This document shows, piece after piece, positions 16,884-24,356 of a stretch of DNA of 24,356 nt. Position 1 is the stretch's first letter, and each line of letters begins with the position of its first letter. This stretch comes from JAFGSZ01 sp964492185 (GTDB lineage: Bacteria; Bacteroidota; Bacteroidia; Bacteroidales; UBA10428). Under the pieces are notes generated by a model that had not been told where the DNA came from, did no database searches, and was given only the letters and a program-made list of their open reading frames with translations. The DNA lies in contig CAZBJH010000041.1 of assembly GCA_964492185.1 (NCBI GenBank), positions 1 through 24,356 on the forward strand, given 5' to 3'. Made by a program: the position numbers and the translations under genes.

Positions 16884-18788
16884 TAAATCATATAGCGGCT
16901 ATCGTGGATGCCAAAGAAGGGTTCGAATTCAAGGTTATCGGCATTGATAATATTTATATTTGATGTTGAAAAATGCATCGGTTTCCCCTTTACAGGTATC
17001 AGCCTATCCCCTATATCCTCAATATTGTCCTCAATAATTACAGGTGCCTTATCGACCGGCAAGAGTTTTCCGCCGGCTATATGTCCCCATCGGCTATCAT
17101 CTGCAACTAGCATAGGAATATCTTCATTCCCCATATTTGCACCAAGTAATATAGGGCCCTTCATAATGGCGACATAATTTGGTACATTGGGCAAATGTTC
17201 AACAGCTGCACTCATTGGCAAGATAATATCAATCTTATCCCCTTTTTTCCATTTCCGATCAATGGCAAGGTATGATGATTCGAGCATATCAAAATGTGTT
17301 TCAGTTTCGTTAACTAAAACCTTCATCAAATTTTCCTTAACCCAATATGGATGACGAATAAGTAAAGTGAATTCTGCTTTACCTTCTACAATGGTTAAAA
17401 CAGTTTTTTCTTCGTACGGGAACTTCGTTTCCTGTTTAATTTTAACGTTTTTTTCTTTCCAGTTTAGCTCTGAAGGAATGAACAGATTAAGGAATAAGGT
17501 GTCTTTTATATGCGTATAAATAAACTGGCCGTATTTACCATGATTTTCCATACCACTACCAACGCAGCTCCACATAGCCATATTAGGTTCCGAGTAAACC
17601 CTGTAATGTCTTGGCCTTAATGGTGTAAAATATACATAACCGCCATGATCAGGGTGTTGGGATGAAAGTATATGGTTAAACATAGTCCTTTCGTAATAAT
17701 CGGCATATTTTGCCTGTGGGTCTGCCCGGAAAAGAAACTCCGTTAATTTTAACATGTTATAAGAGTTACACGATTCAGGCCCCTCAACATCGTTAATGTA
17801 ATCTTCGCATGAAGCTTCGCTGGGGAAAAACTCCCTGCGGCTGTTACCTCCAAAGGCTACGGTACGATTACCGGTTACTGTTTCCCAAAAGAACCGGGCT
17901 GCTTTAACATATTTTTCATCATGAGACAGTTCGGCAATCCTTTGAAAGCCAACCGCTTTTGGAACTTGTGTGTTGGCATGTTTATTATCGAGATTGTCGA
18001 TACTGGCGGCCATAGCATTGAGTAGCATTTTATGGGAAAACCTCTTGGCAGCATCCAGATATTTTAAATCCCCCGTAATCTGATAAGCATCTGCATAAAT
18101 TTCGTTTATTCCACCATGCTCATTACCCAGCATCTGGTCCATTTGTCCATCAGATAAACCGGAGGTGATGTTTATTCCCCGATCACAGAATTTAAGGAAT
18201 ATATCTTTTGCATCAGTATTCCCAGTGTATAACCATGCATCGCGCAAGCCGGCATAAGTTTTATGTATATTGTACCAGGGTACCAAATATTTCCAAATAA
18301 CACTAACATCCCCATTTTTTATTTTAGGCCACAAGCCAGAGCTGTTGGGTACACCGCCAACATAACCAACCCCTCAATCGGGGTATGTTTTACTATTGGC
18401 TTCCTGACAAGTTTTCAGATCCGAAAGCATATATTCCATTCGGTTTTCACATTCGACATTGCCTGTAGCGGCATAATGTATAGCCATGGATGTAAGGTAA
18501 TGCCCTCCAATATGACCGTCCAAACCATCCCAGTTGGGGAAACTTTTCGCTTTTTCGGGTAAACCGGCTTCTTTTAAATACGGTGCCAACAAGCGATCGA
18601 CACCGTATTTTAATAGTACCTCTACATTTAGGTCGCAAGCATGTTTAAATGGCCCATCGGTAATTCTCACTTCATTAAGAGGAAATCCATTGGGATATAA
18701 ACTAACCTGTGCCAGTGCTGAATTTAAAAAAAATATTGCAACCGGTTAACAATAGGATTAGTTGAATATGCTTATTTAATTGTTTCAT
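16859..18788 (-). pseudogene. GH127 beta-L-arabinofuranosidase, broken at three places
   Basis: Three joined pieces of a DUF1680/GH127 enzyme. (a) The ATG at 18788 gives MKQLNKHIQLILLLTGCN, but an 8-T run (18726-18733) throws it out of frame; with seven T it continues FLNSALAQVSLYPNG into the main frame, a proper signal peptide. (b) The main frame runs RITDGPFKHACDLN to NSKTYPD and meets TGA at 18374-18376, where relatives have Trp, then continues GVGYVGGVPN. (c) The catalytic part follows: VPWYNIHKTYAGLRDAWLY, GPESCNSYNMLKL (E-S-C, corrected residues 338-340, aligned with zinc ligands of Bifidobacterium HypBA1) and MWSCVGSGMENHGKYGQF (Cys408). (d) The C-terminus stops after FGIHDSRYMIYWM, where it runs into transposase sequence, and roughly 100 residues appear lost. 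Family members release beta-L-arabinofuranose. The gene follows GH98 by 55 bases. Confidence 0.85.
18726..18733 (-). repeat. Poly-T tract (8 T on the coding strand) in GH127 signal-peptide codons
   Basis: The run follows codons for LLTGCN. Seven T would join the signal peptide to the mature enzyme; eight T, as here, leads to an early TAG after about 29 codons. Confidence 0.85.
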
Positions 18789-18805
18789 TTTTTATCTCTC
18801 TTATT

Positions 18806-18813
18806 CAAAGTTA
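18806..18813 (-). promoter_or_regulatory. Possible -7 box upstream of GH127
   Basis: TAACTTTG on the minus strand fits TAnnTTTG, 18 bases before the ATG at 18788. There is no TTTG at the expected -33 distance and the leader would be very short, so this is weak. Confidence 0.25.
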
Positions 18814-18843
18814 CATTTTTTATCTATAACTTGATAATTATTG

Positions 18844-21800
18844 TTATTGATTTAGATTTCTCAATTGTTGATTCTCTCCAATAAAAATCTTAGTTGTCTT
18901 AACAGTACCATCAGACATAAAATTCCGGACTATGAATATTCCTTTAAGATTGCTGATATCCGTAACTTTTTGACCTGTTAATGTGTAATATTCTTTTAAA
19001 ATCACTGTTGCCGGAGATGCATTTATTTCATTAATGCCGGTAGGATTTAAAACTTGGCCTGTTATCGATACCGTTTTTTCAAATGCCCCTGTTGAATTTA
19101 AGGTAATATCACCGGTGTAAGAATCAACTTCAAGGCCTTCTTTTAATAAAACATATATGTTGGTAGACGAAATTTCTCTTTCAGTTTGAATAATGGTCAA
19201 TGATGAACTGTAACCGGAATTTGAATTTAAAGAAATTTCATAATTATCGGGAGCCTCAACTATGATATTATCGACAAGCAATGTACCTGAAACCTTAAAA
19301 GTTTTATACATTGATGGTCCAACTCCGTAGTCATATTCAAAATTGGATAATTGGTTTACAGTAGTAGTTATTTCAGGACCGGGTTTTACTGTCCCGGTCA
19401 ACCTAACATATCTGCTAAGTACATCATTGGAAGAAATAATAACATTTCCTGTATATTCATTTTGCAATAATCCAGATGACATTCTAACAAAAATTGTTGT
19501 TACATCCAAGCTGTCATCCGATACAGGCAGAATAATTTCCGAAGCATATCCGGAATTTTGATCCAAAGAAACTTCAAAACCTGCCGATGCAGTAATATTT
19601 ACATTACTTTCAAGTGGATTTCCCCATGTATCAAAAGACAATGTCTGTGACGGACCAAAGCCTTGCTCGTATTCAAATCCTTGTAGTGATTTGTCCGATA
19701 CTTCAATGACTTCAGGTAGTTCACCTGAATCTAATGTTATACCATAAAACGTAATATCATCAAGATAAAAATCGATACTTGTAATTGCAAGTCCCCATAC
19801 AACTTGGGTAGCACCGGATTTAAAAGAAGTTGCTGAGTTATCAGTGGCAGTAGCCGCTGTGTGCCATATGATTTTATCCGTGGAGTATTCAAAAGTCAAA
19901 CTAACTTCATCACTACCGGTTACTGAAGCCCTGTACCACATGGGTTGCCCTGCATCCGGATCAAGAGAACCCATACCATTGTTAATATACGTATTCAGGT
20001 TTGTTGCATCGGTTGATTTATATATCCTAAATTCGGAACCCGAACCTGTATTGTAAACAATAAACAAATAACCATGCATCATACCTTCTACATATCCTGT
20101 TGTGGACCCTGCAATGTTATTGGTATCGCCCCTGAGTAAAACACCAATTTTATAGGGTGATGAAGCTGAGCCAATACACTGTTTCCATGTAACCGAATAA
20201 TTAGTAGATTTATTGGAGAACAGATTCAGATCGATTACACCTGTTTCGTTACGTTGGCCAACACCATAAGGTGTGAGCATATTGCTGGTTATTTCATTGG
20301 CATCTGTAAAGGAAACCACTCCAGCTGTTGCTGTATTTCCTTGTCCGATTGTTGTATTTAAAGCAGGTGGGGTACTTGCAGTTGTTCCTGCCATATCATT
20401 AGAAAAATTATATGTTAATGAAATGGGTTGAGGCTCTACCTCTCCTTCCAAAAACAAACTGCGGGTAAGAGTTCCTTTCGAACTTATTTTTAATTCAGCA
20501 TTATATTTATCGATTGGCAGACCATCCTTTAATCTTACATAGAAAATAAAATCTTCTACTGTGCCATTCAACTGATAAACAGTCAATGAAGTGTCATAAC
20601 CTGAATTTGGACTTACAGATATTTCATATCCATTGGATACAATTATATGAATATCATCCATGAGACCGTAACCCGAGATTTTAACAGCCTTTTCTATCGA
20701 AGGCCCTGCGCCTTGCATATAATTTAGACCTTCAAGAGATAAAACCGAAACACCAACATTTACATTAGAATAGGAAATATCATCCATCACCCAATCGAAA
20801 TTGTCAGCGTCCAACCCCCAAACCAGTTCTGTTGAACCATTGGAATATGTTGAATCGATAAAGGTAGTGGAATCAGCCCCTTCCCAGGAAATGCTGTCTT
20901 TGGAGCATTCAAAGGTCAACTTGTTTCCCACTGCAATTGCACGGTACCAGCAAGGGCTGTCAAGTCCATTCTTAAAGCTACCGGTATATGTCGGTTTGGC
21001 TATAAGGCCTGATGTGTCTGCAATATATGGTCTCAGTGTTACGGTACTGTCATCATTATTTGATACTATAAATAAATATCCTTGCTTCATATTTTCGGCA
21101 TATGGGCATGATCCAGGATCGCCAGATCCCCTTAACAATATACCCTTATTGCCACCGAATGAAGAATTGAATTCTTTCCAGTTTAGTATATAATTTGACG
21201 CGTTTTCCGGAAACATATCCAGATTGGCAATCCCAGTACCGTTTATAGAGCCAGATGTATACGATTTAAAACAGTTGCTCGAAACATTGTCAATATCGGT
21301 ATATGAAACCACGCCAGCGCTTCCGCTTCTAATTGTTATTAATTCTGCCGGGGGGGTTGAAGCATTGGTAGTAGCAATATCGTTTTCGAAGTGATAAACC
21401 CCATTGTTATTACCCTGTGTAATTACAATATTATCGATAGCAACATTATATGCGCCAGTTGCATTTGCCTTAAACTCGATTACGTTTTTACCGGCATTCA
21501 ACTCTACCGATTGCGTGTTTATATCCCATTCGCTCAATGTTTCTGTTTCAGTAAAGGAGGGTGTATTTGTTTTCACGCCATTCACGTACAAATCTACAGT
21601 ATTCACATTTCCACCAGTCACAGAATACCTGGTCTTTAACATATAAGTTCCATTTCGCAATGCATATACTGTGTCCCTGACACTCGCCGAGGCATTTGTT
21701 CCAAACCTGCAATAGCCCTGGCCAGTGTAATTTCGAATATTGCGGTTGTTTCCTCCGGTAATAATTTCATTTATATTCTTATAGTCGAAACACTCGGCTT

Positions 21801-23643
21801 CGTATTGACGCGGGCCGGTATAAATTGCCGGTTTTTCAGGTGCTATAATATTAGCCGAAGAGTAATCTGTGAGACGGCCTGTTGCCGTTCCCGCGCAATT
21901 TATGGTCAAATCAAGTGGTCCGTTGTGTTTCACTGTCAAGGTAAAGGTTCCGTTTGTCCATTCTTTGGTCAATTCACTGGCCGGATGATCTGCCCTGTCC
22001 TCATATGAATACGAAGGTTCTGAGTCACAACCATAGATTTTAATAATATCTGTTTTCAAGCTGGTATTGTATTCATCAAAATTGGACAGATAAATATTCA
22101 ATTTATCGGAATATTCCTTCATAACACCCGAAGTATATTGCCACAAAGTAAACTCGATACTGTCAGAGGTGTTGTATTTAAAAGGGATAGTCCCATTGGC
22201 GGTTTTAGGTGTTTTTTCTTTGTACGGATTGTAAATCACCCATCCGTTCTCATGCCGTCCTGCGAAAATATCTCCAGTGTATTTCTCAGGAAATATAGTA
22301 CTCAATTCTTCCATTTTATCAGAAATTGAAGGCCACCTATTGGAATAATCAGTTTTATTTATTTTAACCTCGAACGAATTGGCAAGTGAGTCATCTAATT
22401 GAAAAACAGTGGGAATGGTAGGGTACTGCCCTGTTTTTTTGAAAAAGCTCATGTTGTGTTCATAGTTTCCATCCATGCTAATATGGCCTTCAAAGATGGT
22501 TTCGGGTGTACTGTAGATGTCATCGTTGCTGCCGGTATTTACATCATTAACAATGACCACCTTGGTACGGTCGATAACTTCCTCGCGGGTAGGGATGCGA
22601 ATAGTTCCATCCAGTACTTTTCTGAATAGGTCAATACTAAAGTTATCAAACTGAGGGAAAGTGCCCCATCTTCGTTGTGTATATCCTTCGGTAGTCGAAT
22701 TACGGCTTAATTCCCTGAAACATTGGGTCCAGATCAATTCAGGGGCATCGATTACAGTACTGCCGTACAACATGAGGCGTTCCATATGAGGTGCCCCGCC
22801 GGTAGCGAGAATAAAACCTTCGTGTTCCCCGTCTCCGTCTGTCCATCCGGTATCGTCATAACGTAATCCACACTGACCACTATAACCCGACAAATAAGCC
22901 CCAAGGCAGGTACTTTCAACATCTAAAATATAACCTGTTTGTGTAAATTTTTCTAACAGGATGTAATTCTCCGTGTATTTCCTGCAGGCTTCCGCAAAAT
23001 TCGGCATCCGTTTAAGCATTCCAATCGGATTATTTATGGCACCCCACTGATTGGAACACCAACTTACCACTAGATAGCAACCATAATGATTGCTTAATTC
23101 CAGCAAATTCGCAAAGTGTTCTATCCGGTCTGGCCATCTTGGTGAAAGCGGGTCGGAAGGATCGTCATATCCCCAAAATTGCTCACAATAGTTAAATCCG
23201 ATCATATTGGGATAATCCCTGTAGAACTCCTCATAAACGCTTAAATCAAAGTCTGAAAAGTGGCTATACCCACCACTGGAAGGTTGCACCATTGCCCACA
23301 TTTGGTTCTGGGCACATGTCCTTAACCAGGATTTGGCAATTTCATAGCCATATTCCGCAACCTGAAATTGACTGGTTTCTACATTGTGGCTAATTGACAA
23401 TGAAATATTCATTACTATGAACGGTCGAATATCTTCCGGGATCAGGTCGATGATCTTTTGTGGATCGGCATAATTCCATGTGTCTATATGTATCAGCCAC
23501 ATAGGCTGATCGGGAGTAATTGGTCGCCGTAAATGATTCTCTGTTTGAGCATTAACATATATACTAAAAAAACTTAAAAGAATAACACTGACAAAAAATA
23601 TAGTTGTTCTTTTATAAAACTTATATTTTAATGTATATTTCAT
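18844..23643 (-). CDS. Modular secreted GH98 endo-glycanase (1599 aa)
   Basis: A signal peptide (about residues 13-33, ending YVNAQ) precedes a GH98 catalytic region. It opens with RRPITPDQPMWLIHIDTWN (39-57) and contains QPSSGGYSHFSDFD, GFNYCEQFWGYDD (Glu154, candidate acid), YILDVEST (Asp241/Glu243, candidate base) and the family's beta-rich C-terminal part to ~600. A CBM6/35-like domain follows (613-743, YEAECFDY to AIDNIVI), then two LamG-like domains (749-961 and 1077-1302), Ig-like domains (966-1069, 1318-1419, 1428-1532), and a C-terminal tail (1551-1589, YYTLTGQKV to KGIFIVRNFMSDG) resembling type IX secretion sorting tails. GH98 includes blood-group endo-beta-galactosidases and a Bacteroides endo-xylanase for glucuronoarabinoxylan; with GH115 and GH127 beside it, xylan is the more likely substrate. 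It starts 59 bases after the GH115 remnant. Confidence 0.88.
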   Translation of the reverse strand: MKYTLKYKFYKRTTIFFVSVILLSFFSIYVNAQTENHLRRPITPDQPMWLIHIDTWNYADPQKIIDLIPEDIRPFIVMNISLSISHNVETSQFQVAEYGYEIAKSWLRTCAQNQMWAMVQPSSGGYSHFSDFDLSVYEEFYRDYPNMIGFNYCEQFWGYDDPSDPLSPRWPDRIEHFANLLELSNHYGCYLVVSWCSNQWGAINNPIGMLKRMPNFAEACRKYTENYILLEKFTQTGYILDVESTCLGAYLSGYSGQCGLRYDDTGWTDGDGEHEGFILATGGAPHMERLMLYGSTVIDAPELIWTQCFRELSRNSTTEGYTQRRWGTFPQFDNFSIDLFRKVLDGTIRIPTREEVIDRTKVVIVNDVNTGSNDDIYSTPETIFEGHISMDGNYEHNMSFFKKTGQYPTIPTVFQLDDSLANSFEVKINKTDYSNRWPSISDKMEELSTIFPEKYTGDIFAGRHENGWVIYNPYKEKTPKTANGTIPFKYNTSDSIEFTLWQYTSGVMKEYSDKLNIYLSNFDEYNTSLKTDIIKIYGCDSEPSYSYEDRADHPASELTKEWTNGTFTLTVKHNGPLDLTINCAGTATGRLTDYSSANIIAPEKPAIYTGPRQYEAECFDYKNINEIITGGNNRNIRNYTGQGYCRFGTNASASVRDTVYALRNGTYMLKTRYSVTGGNVNTVDLYVNGVKTNTPSFTETETLSEWDINTQSVELNAGKNVIEFKANATGAYNVAIDNIVITQGNNNGVYHFENDIATTNASTPPAELITIRSGSAGVVSYTDIDNVSSNCFKSYTSGSINGTGIANLDMFPENASNYILNWKEFNSSFGGNKGILLRGSGDPGSCPYAENMKQGYLFIVSNNDDSTVTLRPYIADTSGLIAKPTYTGSFKNGLDSPCWYRAIAVGNKLTFECSKDSISWEGADSTTFIDSTYSNGSTELVWGLDADNFDWVMDDISYSNVNVGVSVLSLEGLNYMQGAGPSIEKAVKISGYGLMDDIHIIVSNGYEISVSPNSGYDTSLTVYQLNGTVEDFIFYVRLKDGLPIDKYNAELKISSKGTLTRSLFLEGEVEPQPISLTYNFSNDMAGTTASTPPALNTTIGQGNTATAGVVSFTDANEITSNMLTPYGVGQRNETGVIDLNLFSNKSTNYSVTWKQCIGSASSPYKIGVLLRGDTNNIAGSTTGYVEGMMHGYLFIVYNTGSGSEFRIYKSTDATNLNTYINNGMGSLDPDAGQPMWYRASVTGSDEVSLTFEYSTDKIIWHTAATATDNSATSFKSGATQVVWGLAITSIDFYLDDITFYGITLDSGELPEVIEVSDKSLQGFEYEQGFGPSQTLSFDTWGNPLESNVNITASAGFEVSLDQNSGYASEIILPVSDDSLDVTTIFVRMSSGLLQNEYTGNVIISSNDVLSRYVRLTGTVKPGPEITTTVNQLSNFEYDYGVGPSMYKTFKVSGTLLVDNIIVEAPDNYEISLNSNSGYSSSLTIIQTEREISSTNIYVLLKEGLEVDSYTGDITLNSTGAFEKTVSITGQVLNPTGINEINASPATVILKEYYTLTGQKVTDISNLKGIFIVRNFMSDGTVKTTKIFIGENQQLRNLNQ
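19048..21399 (-). repeat. Internal domain repeats of the GH98 protein
   Basis: Two diverged LamG-like units (21399-20761 and 20415-19738) share YxFxND, ASTPPA, GVVSxTD, GYLFIV and VWGL marks. Three Ig-like units (20748-20437, 19692-19387, 19362-19048) share L.GxxYxxGxGPS, xISxxxNSGY and a final V.G.V. The order LamG-Ig-LamG-Ig-Ig points to duplication of a LamG-Ig pair plus one further Ig copy. Confidence 0.75.
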
Positions 23644-23702
23644 AATTTCTAATTTTAATTTAATTTCTAAATACTAAGTCTATTTTTACAATTCTCTAAT
23701 TC

Positions 23703-24356
23703 TTAATCTTTAACTATAACACTTGGGCCAACATAACTTTGCTTCAAACCACCCCAGTCTTCATCGTTTATAAATATACCCCTATATTTTATGGAAGGTG
23801 GCCGGGAAATGAAATCGTTTACTACATATATTTTTTTTTGTAGTTTTACCGGCACATCTGCCCACCATTCCCATGCTGATACACCCATGGCTTCGCTATG
23901 GGTAAAAGCCCTGTAAGCCGTTCCACGGCGATCGCTCTCAACAATTATTAAAGCTTGCTCAACACCGGGAAATGGCTTTTGCATCCGTTGGATGATAAAC
24001 TGTTCCCAACCATCTTTTATTCCGGAAATATTTAATTTACCATCTGATACCAATTGGTCAATCCATTTATTATATCCAATTGTTCCCAATATTATTAGAT
24101 TTCCATTGGTGGCTTTATTTGTTACAAATGGTTGAATATTTGTCACTGACTTAATGTCTTCGGCAAAAATTTTGGAAGCCTTTTCAACAACAGTAAAATC
24201 AGATTCATCATAAATAATGGTACAATTAGTCAACAAAAAAGCATTTTTGCTCTTTTTAGAAAAAATCATTGATGTCTTTTGAGCATTTACCAATTCATCC
24301 TCTAGGTTGTTTACATCCTCCCAACAGTTTGAACCCTGAAGTCCACTTAAACTTAA
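23703..24356 (-). pseudogene. GH115 alpha-glucuronidase with large internal deletion (open at right edge)
   Basis: A second GH115, diverged from the complete one at 4461-7325 and in opposite orientation. It reads through IIYDESDFTVVEKASKIFAE, LIILGTIGYNKWIDQLV, IVESDRRGTAYRAFTHSE and WEWWADVPV to KYRGIFINDEDWGG. It then passes straight to GLKQSYVGPSVIVKD, which matches the extreme C-terminus of the complete paralogue (GGLKESYLGPKAKMIE). The catalytic barrel and beta domains, about 750 residues, are absent, with the frame kept. The join lies at ACTGG (23754-23758 complement), present near both break points in the intact paralogue. The usual TTG/ATG starts near 24293-24270 are doubtful, because the frame stays open for 21 more codons to the edge (LSLSGLQGSNCWEDV...); the true start is outside. 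The product would be inactive. Confidence 0.82.

Noticed and set aside
18374..18376. TGA read as tryptophan (alternative genetic code)
   Set aside because: TGA ends other intact genes here, Trp is otherwise TGG throughout, and GH127 carries further damage, so a nonsense mutation is simpler.
1..24356. CRISPR arrays, tRNA or rRNA genes
   Set aside because: No regularly spaced direct repeats and no cloverleaf or rRNA-like sequence were seen on reading both strands.

Overview
The window looks like a chromosomal segment of a Bacteroidota bacterium, probably Bacteroidales or Marinilabiliales. The grounds are a DUF4252 protein, a -33/-7 promoter of the TTTG-N19-TAnnTTTG type, AT-rich leaders without strong Shine-Dalgarno sequences, Bacteroidota-style GH115/GH98/GH127/GH9/GH5 polysaccharide enzymes, and a C-terminal tail on the GH98 protein resembling a type IX secretion sorting signal. 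The organism cannot be named from the sequence alone.

Layout. (1) 1-1047, minus strand: the 5' part of a DUF4252 gene preceded by a guanylate-kinase-like gene. (2) 1048-1913: a long gap without a convincing gene. (3) 1914-4406, plus strand: a decayed type I restriction-modification island. hsdM keeps only its first ~32 and last ~115 codons, hsdS keeps only its first ~110 codons, and no hsdR is present. Three intact genes lie between them: an unrecognised 308-aa protein, a PIN-domain (VapC-like) protein overlapping it by one base, and a 79-aa protein. (4) 4461-7325, plus strand: a complete secreted GH115 alpha-glucuronidase. (5) 7326-9573: a small accessory patch with a HigA-type antitoxin lacking HigB, a lipoprotein whose frame continues past an amber codon, a DUF4177 protein and two gaps. 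(6) 9574-24356, all minus strand: a hemicellulose/cellulose degradation cluster. In transcription order it holds a GH115 remnant, a 1599-aa modular GH98, a broken GH127, a truncated IS1634-like transposase, GH9, an unreported 49-aa membrane ORF, a 618-aa secreted protein of unknown family, and a Tat-exported GH5.

How the genes work together. GH115 removes (methyl)glucuronic acid from glucuronoxylan, GH98 includes endo-xylanases of complex glucuronoarabinoxylan, GH127 removes beta-L-arabinofuranose, and GH9/GH5 include beta-1,4-glucanases. A plant cell-wall (glucuronoarabinoxylan plus cellulose) target is a reasonable inference. No susC/susD pair, sensor or regulator is in the window.

The most unusual property is the style of decay. 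Two unrelated genes (hsdM, and GH115 at the right edge) carry very large in-frame internal deletions that keep both natural ends and have short repeats at the junction. GH127 and the transposase are cut at one shared junction. GH9 and GH127 are each out of frame at a homopolymer within their signal-peptide codons, and GH127 also has a TGA in place of an expected Trp codon. This may be genuine genome erosion, phase-variable secretion, or partly an assembly or sequencing artefact; read-level checks would decide.
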